Positions 15,326 to 24,665 of a stretch of DNA of 64,000 nucleotides are shown here, one piece after another. How positions within the stretch are numbered: the stretch's first letter is position 1; every line of letters begins with the position of its first letter. Source of the DNA: Comamonadaceae bacterium. GTDB lineage: Bacteria; Pseudomonadota; Gammaproteobacteria; Burkholderiales; Burkholderiaceae_C. The stretch lies in contig CANJPU010000001.1 of the NCBI GenBank assembly GCA_947476285.1, positions 62,001 through 126,000 of the forward strand, in the 5' to 3' direction. The position numbers were made by a program, and so were the translations under genes. The notes beneath the pieces are model-generated. The model was given only the letters and a program-made list of their open reading frames with translations. It ran no database searches and was not told where the DNA came from.

Positions 15326-18247
15326 ATGTTCAAATTCCTGTCCTCCCAGCCGCTGCACGATCCGACCCGCACTTCGACTGCGGACACACAAGTCAAGACC
15401 ACCACCTGCTACATGTGCGCCTGCCGCTGCGGCATACGCGTGCATCTGCGTGACGGCGAGTTGCGCTACATCGACGGCAACCCCGATCACCCACTGAACA
15501 AGGGCGTGATCTGCGCCAAGGGCAGCTCGGGCATCATGAAGCAGAAGTCGCCCGCGCGGCTGACGCAGCCGCTCTTGCGCAAGCCGGGCAGCCAGCGCGG
15601 GGATGGCCAGTTCGAGCCGATCTCCTGGGAGCGCACCTACGAGATTCTCACCGAGCGCCTGGGCAAGATCCGCGCGACCGACCCCAAGAAGTTCGCGCTG
15701 TTCACCGGCCGCGACCAGATGCAGGCGCTTACCGGCATGTTCGCGCGCCAATTCGGCACGCCCAATTACGCGGCGCACGGGGGCTTTTGCTCGGTGAACA
15801 TGGCTGCGGGCATGATCTACACCATAGGCGGCAGCTTCTGGGAATTCGGCGGCCCCGATCTGGACCACGCCAAGCTGTTCGTGATGATTGGCACCGCCGA
15901 AGACCATCACAGCAACCCGATGAAAATCGCGCTGGCCAAGTTCAAGCGCGGGGGCGGCCGCTTCATTTCAATCAACCCGGTGCGCACAGGTTATTCGGCC
16001 ATCGCCGACGAATGGATTCCGATTCGCCCCGGTACTGATGGTGCGCTCTTCATGGCGCTGCTGCATGAGCTGATTGGCGGCGATCTGATCGACCGGCCTT
16101 TTCTGCAGCGCTTTACCAACGCGCCGCAATTGGTTGTGCTTGACGAAGGAGAGCGCGAGGGTCTGTTCGCATTTGACCCCGCTGCCGGGCCGCCAGGTGA
16201 TGGCCGCAGCCCACACAACAAGCTGGCCTGGGACAAGGCGACGGGCAGTGTGGTCGCTGCCTATCCGCAGGGCGTGGAAGACGGACGCGACCTGGCGCTG
16301 GAAGGCCGCTACACATTGGCCGATGGCACGCGTGTCGCGCCGTCTTTCCAGTTGCTGCGCGAACGCGTGGCCGACACCACGCCTGAGTGGGCCGAAGGCA
16401 TCACCGGCATAGCGGCCGCGCGCATTCGCCAACTGGCATTGGAGCTAGGCGAGACGGCATTGAAGCAGGCCTTCGAGCTACCCATCGCCTGGACCGACGC
16501 CTGGGGCAAGCGCCATGCCACCACGCAGGCGCGGCCAGTGGCCTTCCACGCGATGCGCGGGCTGGCTGCGCACAGCAATGGCTTTCAGACGGTGCGTGCG
16601 CTGGCGGTGCTGATGAGCGTGCTGGGGACCATCGACGCGCCCGGCGGTTTTCGGCACAAGGCACCCTACCCGCGCCACATCGTGCCAAACTACCGCGCGT
16701 TCAACTCGGCCGAGATGATTCAACCCAACACGCCGCTCAATGCGGCACCGCTGGGCTTTCCGGCCAACCCAGAGGAACTGGCCATCAACCCCGATGGCTC
16801 GCCCATTCGTATTGACCATGCGTTCTCCTGGGAGCACCCGCTGTCGGCGCACGGGATGATGCACAACGTGATCACCAACGCGACCCGAGGCGACCCTTAC
16901 CGCATCGACACGCTGATGATTTTCATGGCCAACATGGCCTGGAACTCAAGCATGAACACAATGGCCGCGCGCGACATGCTCAATGCGCGCGACGAGTCGG
17001 GTGAATACAAAATTCCCTTCCTGGTGGTGTGTGACGCCTTCCAGAGCGAGACGGTGGCCTTTGCCGATCTGGTGCTGCCTGACACCACCTATCTGGAGCG
17101 GCATGATGTGATGAGCATGCTGGACCGGCCCATCTCGGAGTTCGAAGGCCCGGTGGATTCGGTGCGCGTGCCGGTGCTGCCGCCCACGGGGCAGTGCAAG
17201 CCATTTCAAGAAGTGCTGATCGAGCTGGCTTCGCGGCTGAAGTTTCCGGCCTTCACGCAGGCCGACGGCACACGAAAATTCAAGGACTACCCGGACTTTG
17301 TCGTCAACTACGAAGCACAGCCGGGCATCGGCTTTCTCATGGGATGGCGCGGCAAAGATGGCACCGAACATCTGCGCGGCGCGCCCAACCCAAAGCAATG
17401 GGAGATGTACGAAAAGAACAATTGCGTCTTTCAGTACCACATGCCCCTGGAGCAGCAGTACATGCGCAACTGGAACCGCGCCTACCTCGACTTCGCCAAA
17501 GAAAAAGGCTGGCGCCAGCGCAATGACCCGGTGCAGCTTGCGCTGTACTCTGACACCTTGCAGACCTTTCGCCTGGCCGCGCAGGGCAAGACCGCCGGGC
17601 GCCAGCCGCCGCCAGAATTGCGCGAGCGCATCGCCACCTATTTCGATCCCCTGCCCTTCTGGTATGCGCCGCTGGAGCATGCCTGTACCGACACCGATGC
17701 CTTCCCGCTGGCTGCCATCACGCAGCGGCCGATGGCGATGTACCACTCATGGGATTCGCAGAACGCGTGGCTGCGCCAGATTCACAGCCACAACTATCTG
17801 CATGCGAACCCTGCCACCGCACGCGCAGCGGGCATTGCAGATGGCGGCTGGTGCTGGGTGGAAAGCCGCTGGGGCCGCGTGCGCTGCATGCTGCGCTACA
17901 GCGAGGCAGTGGAACCCGGCACCGTGTGGACCTGGAACGCGATTGGCAAGGCCAGCAGTGCCTGGCAGTTGGCGCCTGGCGCCGACGAGTCGCGCAAGGG
18001 CTTTTTGCTCAACCACCTGATCAGCGAGGAGCTGCCTTTGAAAGATGGCAAGGGCAGCAGCACCATCAGCAACTCAGACCCCATCACCGGCCAGGCCGGC
18101 TGGTACGACGTGCGGGTGCGTCTGCGTCCTGCCGACCCGCAGGAGCCGCACGAGACTTTCCCGCAAGTGGCGGCCGTGCCCGCCGCACCTGGCGTGCTCG
18201 GTCACGCCCAGCGTATCGTCAGCTATTTTGTGAAGAGCAAGGCATGA
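15326..18247 (+). CDS. soeA: molybdopterin oxidoreductase, SoeA-like sulfite dehydrogenase catalytic subunit
   Basis: A 973-residue DMSO-reductase-family enzyme. Cys28, Cys31, Cys35 and Cys63 form a perfect C-x2-C-x3-C-x27-C [4Fe-4S] site, followed by the Mo-bis-MGD domains (GRDQMQALTGMFARQFGTPN, then GFCSVNMAAG; SINPVRTGYSAIADEW; a C-terminal dinucleotide-binding domain from about residue 800). There is no twin-arginine signal, so it is cytoplasmic, as in SoeABC, which oxidises sulfite to sulfate on the inner face of the membrane. Genes for the FeS and anchor subunits follow with 4-bp overlaps. ATG 15326 is used; GTG 15320 is also in frame. Formate or polysulfide/thiosulfate activity cannot be excluded. 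Confidence 0.8.
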   Translation: MFKFLSSQPLHDPTRTSTADTQVKTTTCYMCACRCGIRVHLRDGELRYIDGNPDHPLNKGVICAKGSSGIMKQKSPARLTQPLLRKPGSQRGDGQFEPISWERTYEILTERLGKIRATDPKKFALFTGRDQMQALTGMFARQFGTPNYAAHGGFCSVNMAAGMIYTIGGSFWEFGGPDLDHAKLFVMIGTAEDHHSNPMKIALAKFKRGGGRFISINPVRTGYSAIADEWIPIRPGTDGALFMALLHELIGGDLIDRPFLQRFTNAPQLVVLDEGEREGLFAFDPAAGPPGDGRSPHNKLAWDKATGSVVAAYPQGVEDGRDLALEGRYTLADGTRVAPSFQLLRERVADTTPEWAEGITGIAAARIRQLALELGETALKQAFELPIAWTDAWGKRHATTQARPVAFHAMRGLAAHSNGFQTVRALAVLMSVLGTIDAPGGFRHKAPYPRHIVPNYRAFNSAEMIQPNTPLNAAPLGFPANPEELAINPDGSPIRIDHAFSWEHPLSAHGMMHNVITNATRGDPYRIDTLMIFMANMAWNSSMNTMAARDMLNARDESGEYKIPFLVVCDAFQSETVAFADLVLPDTTYLERHDVMSMLDRPISEFEGPVDSVRVPVLPPTGQCKPFQEVLIELASRLKFPAFTQADGTRKFKDYPDFVVNYEAQPGIGFLMGWRGKDGTEHLRGAPNPKQWEMYEKNNCVFQYHMPLEQQYMRNWNRAYLDFAKEKGWRQRNDPVQLALYSDTLQTFRLAAQGKTAGRQPPPELRERIATYFDPLPFWYAPLEHACTDTDAFPLAAITQRPMAMYHSWDSQNAWLRQIHSHNYLHANPATARAAGIADGGWCWVESRWGRVRCMLRYSEAVEPGTVWTWNAIGKASSAWQLAPGADESRKGFLLNHLISEELPLKDGKGSSTISNSDPITGQAGWYDVRVRLRPADPQEPHETFPQVAAVPAAPGVLGHAQRIVSYFVKSKA

Positions 18248-18930
18248 GCACACCCAAAGCGCAAGAAACACTGGCCAAGCAATTGGCGCTGGTCATCGAC
18301 CTGAACGTGTGCGTGGGCTGCCATGCGTGCGTGACTTCGTGCAAGGAATGGAACACAGCCGGCGCGGCCGGGCCCATGTCCGATCAAAATGCCTACGGCC
18401 CGAACCCCACAGGCACCTTCTTCAACCGCGTGCAGACCTACGAGGCGGGCAGTTTTCCGGACACGCAGACCATTCACTTCCCCAAGAGCTGCCTACACTG
18501 CGAAGACCCGCCCTGCGTGCCGGTCTGCCCCACTGGTGCCAGCTACAAGCGCGCCGAGGATGGCATCGTGCTGGTCGACTATGACAAATGCATAGGCTGC
18601 AAGTACTGCAGTTGGGCCTGCCCTTACGGCGCGCGCGAGTTCGATGAAGAACGCAAAGTCATGACCAAGTGCACCTTGTGTGTGGACCGCATCTACGACG
18701 AACTCCTGCCCCAGCAAGATCGCCAGCCCGCCTGTGTCAAGGCCTGCCCTACTGGCGCGCGCCTCTTTGGCGACGTGAAAGACCCTGACTCCGAAGTTTC
18801 ACGCGCGATCCGCGAACGCGGTGGCTACCCGCTGATGCCCGAGTGGGACACGCAGCCGGCCAATCAATACCTGCCGCGCCGGATCACCGAGTTGCCCAAG
18901 GCCAAGGCATCGCAGGATTCCAGCGCATGA
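18244..18930 (+). CDS. soeB: 4Fe-4S electron-transfer subunit, SoeB/DmsB-like
   Basis: A 228-residue ferredoxin-type subunit with four cysteine clusters: CVGCHACVTSC (about residues 22-32), CLHCEDPPCVPVCPTG (about 83-98), CIGCKYCSWACPYG (about 117-130) and a C-x2-C...C-x3-C set from MTKCTLC to CVKACPTG. This is the DmsB/PhsB/SoeB pattern of four [4Fe-4S] centres passing electrons from the molybdenum subunit to the membrane anchor. No signal peptide, in keeping with a cytoplasmic complex. ATG 18244 overlaps the soeA stop; the stop overlaps the next start, so all three genes are coupled. Confidence 0.85.
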   Translation: MSTPKAQETLAKQLALVIDLNVCVGCHACVTSCKEWNTAGAAGPMSDQNAYGPNPTGTFFNRVQTYEAGSFPDTQTIHFPKSCLHCEDPPCVPVCPTGASYKRAEDGIVLVDYDKCIGCKYCSWACPYGAREFDEERKVMTKCTLCVDRIYDELLPQQDRQPACVKACPTGARLFGDVKDPDSEVSRAIRERGGYPLMPEWDTQPANQYLPRRITELPKAKASQDSSA

Positions 18931-19859
18931 ACCCGGCCTGGTCGATTGTCTTTTTCACCACGCTAGCGGGATGCGCGCAAGGGCTGGTGGTGGCGCTGGC
19001 AGTGTCGGTGCTGTCGGGTCTGGAAGTGAGCGATTCTTTTCTTCTGTGCTCGCTCGTCGCAGCCCTGTTGCTGCTGCTGATCTCACTCGCCTCGTCCTTC
19101 CTCCACTTGGGCAACAAGCGGGGCGCATGGCGCGCGGTGTTGATGTGGCGCACTTCCTGGATGTCGCGCGAAGTCATCGTACTGCCGGCATTCATTGGTG
19201 TGGTGGCCATCTGGTGGCTGTCGCTCGCGCTGGGCGTGCAAGGCTCGCTCGGCAGCATTCTTCCCTGGGTGTGCCTGCTGCTGGCACTGGCCCTGTGGTA
19301 CTGCACCGCAATGATCTACGCCTGCCTGCGCTTCGTGCAGGAGTGGGCGCATCCGCTCACCGCCATCAACTACACGCTGATCGGCCTTTCCTGCGGCCTG
19401 GTGCTGGCTGGCGCGCTGGCGGTGCTGGGCGGTGAGCGCGCCTTGTTGCAATCCGTGGCGCCCTGGGCCCTGGCACTCACGCTGGCCGCGTGGATCACGC
19501 GCATGCTGTCGCTGCTGCGCAATGCAGGGCTCAAACCCAAATCCACCTTGCAATCAGCCACCGGCATAAAGGCCGCGCGCCTGGTGCAGCAATCCATGGG
19601 CATGAGCGCCGGCTCTTACAACACCGTTGAGTTTTTCCACCGCGCATCGCTGGCCGGCATGCGCCATGTCAAGCTCGGTTTCATCGTGCTGGGTTTTGCC
19701 CTGCCTTGCGCGCTGCTGCTGTGGCATCTGGCCGGCGGCAGCGACGCAGCCTTGGTGCTCGCCGTGCCGCTGCAGTTCATTGGCATCTTGGCCGAGCGAT
19801 GGTTCTTCTTCGCGCAGGCGCGGCACCCGCAGAACCTGTATTACCAGGTGGTGTCGTGA
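18927..19859 (+). CDS. soeC: DmsC/SoeC-family membrane anchor
   Basis: A 310-residue integral membrane protein with about eight transmembrane helices. The opening MNPAWSIVFFTTLAGCAQGL and the helix-two segment SLASSFLHLGNKRGAWRAVL, with its conserved HLG and RAW, identify a DmsC-type quinol-interacting anchor. It would attach the Soe-like complex to the inner membrane and transfer electrons to the quinone pool. ATG 18927 overlaps the FeS-subunit stop. A hairpin 28 bp after the stop may end the operon. Confidence 0.85.
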   Translation: MNPAWSIVFFTTLAGCAQGLVVALAVSVLSGLEVSDSFLLCSLVAALLLLLISLASSFLHLGNKRGAWRAVLMWRTSWMSREVIVLPAFIGVVAIWWLSLALGVQGSLGSILPWVCLLLALALWYCTAMIYACLRFVQEWAHPLTAINYTLIGLSCGLVLAGALAVLGGERALLQSVAPWALALTLAAWITRMLSLLRNAGLKPKSTLQSATGIKAARLVQQSMGMSAGSYNTVEFFHRASLAGMRHVKLGFIVLGFALPCALLLWHLAGGSDAALVLAVPLQFIGILAERWFFFAQARHPQNLYYQVVS

Positions 19860-19886
19860 GCTCAAACTACAAATTGGGGCAGCACC

Positions 19887-19906
19887 GACAAGCACCGAGG
19901 CTTGTC
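19887..19906 (+). terminator. hairpin after the soeABC-like operon
   Basis: GACAAGC and GCTTGTC form a perfect 7-bp stem around a 6-nt loop, 27 bp after the anchor-gene stop. Only a short T-containing stretch follows, so termination efficiency is uncertain. Confidence 0.4.
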
Positions 19907-19978
19907 TTGCATTAACGCGCACATTGGAATATCGTGGTCTGGCGTATTGAAGATCAATCGGCCACCGCCTGCACAGAC

Positions 19979-20629
19979 ATGAACCCGCTCATCCCGACCA
20001 TCGCCACGGTGCTCGCCTGCGCTCTGTCGATGCAGTCCGCCGCTCAGGTGATCCGCTGCACCGACCCCCGGACGGGAAAAATCACCTTCACTGACGGCAA
20101 ATGTACGGGCGGTGAAAGCGGCGTTCAAGTCCAGGAACGCCCGACTCCAGAACAGATCCAGGCCGACCGGCAGCAGGCACAAGAAGCCATGCAGCGAGAG
20201 CGGATGGAACAAGCCGCTGACGAGAGACGAAGACGAAGCGAAACCGCGCAAGCGAGCCCTGCGGTGGCAAACTCCCCCGTGCAGACCATCGGCAGGTCAG
20301 AGTCTGCCGAATGCAAGACAGCTCTGCGCGACATGGACACCGCGCAGCGCAGCATCGCCAATCAAAATGGCGTGCCCGCCGCTCGCGCTGCGGTCAATGC
20401 GGCTTGCGCAACCAACATGAATGTGGATGGAGGCACTGCGCGCCGCCTGCAGCCACATGTTCAAGGCGCTGTGGTTCCGAATCCGGTAAGATCGGCCACC
20501 GTGACGTCTTGCGATGCCGGTGGCTGCTGGGACAACCGCGGTGCCCGATACAACAGAAGCGGCAATGTATTCCTTGGTCCTGGAGGTAGGACATGCCAGC
20601 AGACCGGTTCAACGATGCGATGCCAGTAA
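19979..20629 (+). CDS. secreted DUF4124-type protein
   Basis: A 216-residue exported protein. A signal peptide (TIATVLACALSMQSAAQ) is followed by a short DUF4124-like module, VIRCTDPRTGKITFTDGKC, the segment in which the family shows a K-I-x-Y/F-T-D core. A charged helical stretch rich in Gln, Glu and Arg (about residues 50-95) comes next, then a Cys-containing C-terminal region (CDAGGCWDN..NRSGNVFLGPGGRTC) that could form disulfides. ATG 19979 is preferred to one 45 bp upstream because it begins the signal peptide. Role unknown; probably periplasmic. Confidence 0.7.
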   Translation: MNPLIPTIATVLACALSMQSAAQVIRCTDPRTGKITFTDGKCTGGESGVQVQERPTPEQIQADRQQAQEAMQRERMEQAADERRRRSETAQASPAVANSPVQTIGRSESAECKTALRDMDTAQRSIANQNGVPAARAAVNAACATNMNVDGGTARRLQPHVQGAVVPNPVRSATVTSCDAGGCWDNRGARYNRSGNVFLGPGGRTCQQTGSTMRCQ

Positions 20630-22371
20630 ACAACTCACCCCCTGTAACCGAGAGTCATGTTGGTGTCCAATCGCCACCTGTACCTTTAGATACCTCAGCC
20701 CTGGCAACTGCGGCCTTGTTGTTGAGCGCATGCGGAGGTGGCGGCAGCGATACGCCGATAGCTCCGGCGCCTTCACCTACTCCTGCACCGGCGCCTTCTC
20801 CATCTCCAGCTCCAACCCCAGCACCGGCTCCTCCAGCGATCTCATCCACCGACGCTGGCCGATTTCTGGCTCAGGCCACCTTGGGATATTCACGTGCCGA
20901 CTTGAACGCACTGATTCAGTCGCAGTCGTACGCCGCCTGGATCACCGCCCAGTTCGCGATCTCTCCGATTCAAGGTCACTGCGACTGGCTGATCGCAAAA
21001 GGCTACGACGACCCCACCTACATCAACAACGCCCAGGGGCTGGACAACACCATCTGGCGCAAACTCATATCCAGCCCTGACGCGCTGCGTCAGCGTGTGG
21101 TGCTGGCACTGTCCGAGATCTGCGTGGTGTCGGTGCTGGGCATCAATGCGCAATGGCGCCAATTCTCTGTCGCAAACTATCTGGACATCCTGCAGGCCAA
21201 TGCCTTCGGCAACTATCGCACGCTGCTGGAACAGATCAGCCTGAGTCCAGCGATGGGCTACTACCTCACGTTTCGCGGCAACGCCAAAGCCAACGCGACA
21301 ACAGGCAGTCAGCCTGACGAGAACTACGCGCGTGAGTTGATGCAGCTCTTTACCATCGGGCTGCTTCAATTGAACAGCGATGGGTCGGTCAAGACCAATG
21401 GCACCAGTCCGCTAGAGACATACACCCAGGCCGATGTGAGCGGACTTGCACGGGTGTTCACCGGCTGGGGTCTGGACACTTCCGGCTTGACCAGCCCCTT
21501 CCCGCCTGACATTCAACGCCGACCCATGGTTCAGACGGCCAACCGCTATGAGACTGGCAGCAAGAGCTTTCTTGGCGTCACCATACCTGCGAACACCAGC
21601 GCATCGGACAGCCTGAGGATCGCCCTGGACACGCTTTTCAATCATCCGAACTTGCCCACCTTTGTCGGCAAGCAGATGATCCAGCGGCTTGTCACAAGCA
21701 ACCCAAGCCCCGCCTACATCGCACGCGTCTCCAGCGCATTCAGCAACAACGGCGCTGGCGTGCGTGGCGACATGAAGGCATTGATCACCGCCGTTCTTCT
21801 TGACCCGGATGCACGCGATGCCACGCTTGCCGCAGGCCCGAGCTTCGGCAAACTGCGTGAGCCCGTGGTGCGCTTTCTGAATTGGGCGAGAGCCTGGCAG
21901 GCCACATCACCGAACGGCAATTGGGCGATAGGGGACTTGTCCGACCCCGCCACACGCCTCGGGCAAAGCCCGATGCGTTCGAGCTCAGTGTTCAACTTCT
22001 TTCGCCCTGGCTATGTGCCGCCCAACACCGCACTCTCGGCGCTTGGCCTGACCGGTCCGGAATTCCAGATCACCACTGAGTCGTCGGTGGCGGGCTACGT
22101 CAATTTCATGCAGCAAGCCATCAGCGGGGTGGGCGTCGCCGATGTCAGGGCCGATTACAGCAGCCTGCTGGCAGCAGCGCCTGATGCAGCCAAGCTGTTG
22201 CTTGAGATCAATCAGGTCATGGCATCGGGTCAGCTCTCCGCAAGCACGCTGTCGCAGATTCAGGCAGCCATTGACACCATGCCATCGGCCTCCGCGGCCA
22301 ACCTGCAAAACCGCGTGTATGCCGCCTTGACTCTGGTGATGGCCGCGCCCGAATACATTGTGCAGAAATGA
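20593..22371 (+). CDS. DUF1800 lipoprotein
   Basis: A 592-residue protein with a lipobox-like LLLSACGGGG near residues 43-52, then a Pro/Ala/Ser-rich tether (repeats of P-A-P-S-P-T) and a DUF1800 domain from DAGRFLAQATLGYS onward. The domain shows the family segments NYARELMQLFTIGL, ADVSGLARVFTGW, KQMIQRLVTSNPSP and SSSVFNFFRPGYVPPN. DUF1800 genes are almost always paired with DUF1501 genes, as here; function is unknown. ATG 20593 has a GGAGG 6 bp upstream and overlaps the previous gene by 37 bp; ATG 20620 is the alternative. The lipobox is unusually far from the N-terminus, so lipidation is likely but not certain. Confidence 0.85.
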   Translation: MPADRFNDAMPVNNSPPVTESHVGVQSPPVPLDTSALATAALLLSACGGGGSDTPIAPAPSPTPAPAPSPSPAPTPAPAPPAISSTDAGRFLAQATLGYSRADLNALIQSQSYAAWITAQFAISPIQGHCDWLIAKGYDDPTYINNAQGLDNTIWRKLISSPDALRQRVVLALSEICVVSVLGINAQWRQFSVANYLDILQANAFGNYRTLLEQISLSPAMGYYLTFRGNAKANATTGSQPDENYARELMQLFTIGLLQLNSDGSVKTNGTSPLETYTQADVSGLARVFTGWGLDTSGLTSPFPPDIQRRPMVQTANRYETGSKSFLGVTIPANTSASDSLRIALDTLFNHPNLPTFVGKQMIQRLVTSNPSPAYIARVSSAFSNNGAGVRGDMKALITAVLLDPDARDATLAAGPSFGKLREPVVRFLNWARAWQATSPNGNWAIGDLSDPATRLGQSPMRSSSVFNFFRPGYVPPNTALSALGLTGPEFQITTESSVAGYVNFMQQAISGVGVADVRADYSSLLAAAPDAAKLLLEINQVMASGQLSASTLSQIQAAIDTMPSASAANLQNRVYAALTLVMAAPEYIVQK

Positions 22372-22381
22372 GAGGACGACC

Positions 22382-23779
22382 TTGACAGACTTCCTCGATA
22401 TCCCTGCAGTCAACGCCTCCCGCCGGGCTTTTCTTGCGCGTGGCGCCGCGCTGTCGCTCGCCGGCAGTGCAATGCCATGGGCGCTCAGTCTCTCGGCCAT
22501 GGCCGAGGCCGCCGCCGCAACTGCGACCGATTACAAAGCCCTGGTGTGTGTGTTCATGTATGGCGGCAACGACTACGCCAACACATTGGTGCCCTATGAC
22601 TTGCCCAGCTACAACGCCCAGAACGCCATTCGCGGCAATCTGGCCATTACCCGCAACCTGCTGACGCCCAATCTGCTGACGCCTTCAACCGCGCTTGGCA
22701 ATGGTCGGCAGTACGCGCTGGCCCCTGGGCTGGACCTCTTGGTGCCCATCTTCAATGCGGGCCAGATGGCGGTGCTGCTCAATGTGGGTGCGCTGGTGCA
22801 GCCAACCACCAAGGCTCAGTACACCGCTCAGTCCGTGCCGCTGCCGCCCAAGCTCTTCTCCCACAATGATCAGCAATCGTACTGGCAGTCCTCTTCACCC
22901 GAGGGCGCTTCCTCAGGCTGGGGTGGGCGCATGGGCGACCTCTTTGCCTCGGGCAACGGCAATGCCACTTTCACCAGCATCAGTGTCTCGGGCAATGCGG
23001 TCTTCTTGTCTGGCAAGTCAGCCGTGCAGTACCAGGTGACCACCAATGGCTCTGTGCCAGTGACCGGCATCAAGTCTGCGCTGTTCGGCTCATCGGCTTG
23101 TTCTGCGGCCTTGCAAAGCCTGATGACCAGTGCCCGTGTACAGACATTCGAGAACGAATACGCGCGCGTCGGCAAACGATCCATCGATGCGAATGATCAA
23201 ATCAGCAGTGCCCTGTCCGGGGTGACTCTGCCCACCGTATTCCCGACAGGAAACAACCTGGCCGACCAGTTGAAGATGGTGGCCCGGCTGATCGCCGCAC
23301 GAGATGCACTGGGCGCGAAACGACAAGTCTTCTTTGTCTCCATCGGCGGTTTTGACACCCACGATGGCCTGCTCGCCATCGGCACGCATCCGGGGCTGAT
23401 GTCATCGGTAGGCAATGCGATGTCGGCTTTCTACAAGTCAACGGTCGATCTGGGAATCGCCAACCAGGTGACCACCTTCACTGCATCGGACTTCGGCCGC
23501 ACCCTGGTCAGCAACAACGACGGCTCAGATCATGGCTGGGGCAGCATGCATTTTGTGATGGGAGGGGCTGTCAAAGGCGCGTCTTACGTAGGTACGCCGC
23601 CGGTGATTGCCAACGACGGCCCCGATGACGTCGGGCAGGGCCGCTTGCTGCCAGGTATTTCGGTTGACCAGTTCGGCGCGACGCTGTCCAACTGGTTCGG
23701 CGTGTCGGCGACCGATCAGGCCACTGTGCTGCCCAATTTGGCCAATTTCACTCAGAAAAATCTCGGGTTTCTTGCCTGA
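22382..23779 (+). CDS. DUF1501 protein with Tat-type signal
   Basis: A 465-residue exported protein of the DUF1501 (sulfatase-like fold) family. The N-terminus NASRRAFLARGAALSLAGSA is a good twin-arginine signal. Family marks include CVFMYGGNDYANTLVPYD, LFSHNDQQSYWQSS, VSIGGFDTHDGL and TASDFGRTLVSNNDGSDHGWG, where conserved Asp and His could hold a metal. The best start is TTG 22382, with AGAGGA 6 bp upstream; GTG 22358 lies inside the DUF1800 gene. Paired with the DUF1800 lipoprotein in the usual order. Substrate unknown. Confidence 0.85.
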   Translation: MTDFLDIPAVNASRRAFLARGAALSLAGSAMPWALSLSAMAEAAAATATDYKALVCVFMYGGNDYANTLVPYDLPSYNAQNAIRGNLAITRNLLTPNLLTPSTALGNGRQYALAPGLDLLVPIFNAGQMAVLLNVGALVQPTTKAQYTAQSVPLPPKLFSHNDQQSYWQSSSPEGASSGWGGRMGDLFASGNGNATFTSISVSGNAVFLSGKSAVQYQVTTNGSVPVTGIKSALFGSSACSAALQSLMTSARVQTFENEYARVGKRSIDANDQISSALSGVTLPTVFPTGNNLADQLKMVARLIAARDALGAKRQVFFVSIGGFDTHDGLLAIGTHPGLMSSVGNAMSAFYKSTVDLGIANQVTTFTASDFGRTLVSNNDGSDHGWGSMHFVMGGAVKGASYVGTPPVIANDGPDDVGQGRLLPGISVDQFGATLSNWFGVSATDQATVLPNLANFTQKNLGFLA

Positions 23780-23803
23780 GATCCGCTTCAACGACTTGAT
23801 TGT

Positions 23804-24637
23804 TCACCCGACAGCCTTGGGCTCCATGAAGCGCGTGCCCGGCGCTGGTGGCGGCTGGGGCACCCCGGCAAAGCACTGAGCAATGCTCATCCAGCTGGTG
23901 GCCGAATCGCCAAGCACTTTCAAGTTTGTGTCGGTAATGTTGCGGGTTTGCGCAACCACCTGGCAAAACTGCGTGGCGCTGCCTTCGATTCGGTCGATCT
24001 CGCTCTCATCGTTCCAGGTCCAGATCGCGCCCGAGGGTGCGGTGAGACGAATGTAGGGGCGCACGCCCGGTACTGGCTGCTTGCGGTTGATGAAGGTCCA
24101 ATCGAATGTGTTGATCCCCATCACGGCCACGTTGCGAATGCGGTCGGTGTCAATGCGCTGCACGCCCAGCAGATCGAAGATGGCCTGGCTGTGCGCCCAG
24201 GTTTCCATCAATCGCGCACTGATGTTCGAGCGCGCGCTCATGTCTGGGCCGACCCACTTTGTGCGCATCTTGGGATCGACCGTCTGGAATCGCTCGGCTG
24301 TCTTCACGTATTGCTCGCGCCAGGCCTTCAGCAATGCCTGGCCATGCAAGGGGCCCAGCCAGCTTCTTTCGTAACGGCGCAATCCCGTCGGATCTTTCAG
24401 TGCCAAGAAATCGGCGACAAAGCGCTGGAAGACCGACACGTCGACAAGCACCTGCTCGGCCGCCCAGTTCCAGACATGCAAGTGCGCGACGATTTCATCG
24501 ATGGTCCAATTCTTGAAGCGTGTGGACCGCTTGAAATCTTCATCGCCAAGGTTCGCCAGCAAAGCATAGGTTTGCTCGGACACTTGCAGGAAATCGGCAG
24601 GCTGCTCAAATGCCTGTTTGTCGTTTGAAGTGGTCAT
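23804..24637 (-). CDS. TIGR03084-type DinB-like metal-binding protein
   Basis: A 277-residue protein with an N-terminal DinB/maleylpyruvate-isomerase-like four-helix domain: WTIDEIVAHLHVWNWAAEQVL carries the first metal His, and ARLMETWAHSQAIFDLLG the later His. The C-terminal half (NTFDWTFINRKQPVPG onward) is a beta-rich domain typical of TIGR03084. Relatives are often thiol-dependent isomerases or transferases, but this subgroup has no assigned reaction. ATG 24637 is used; the extended frame upstream overlaps the neighbouring gene. It lies 28 bp downstream of an alpha/beta hydrolase on the same strand. Confidence 0.75.
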   Translation of the reverse strand: MTTSNDKQAFEQPADFLQVSEQTYALLANLGDEDFKRSTRFKNWTIDEIVAHLHVWNWAAEQVLVDVSVFQRFVADFLALKDPTGLRRYERSWLGPLHGQALLKAWREQYVKTAERFQTVDPKMRTKWVGPDMSARSNISARLMETWAHSQAIFDLLGVQRIDTDRIRNVAVMGINTFDWTFINRKQPVPGVRPYIRLTAPSGAIWTWNDESEIDRIEGSATQFCQVVAQTRNITDTNLKVLGDSATSWMSIAQCFAGVPQPPPAPGTRFMEPKAVG

Positions 24638-24665
24638 GGCTTGGGTATCGAGTTGTGCATATCGC

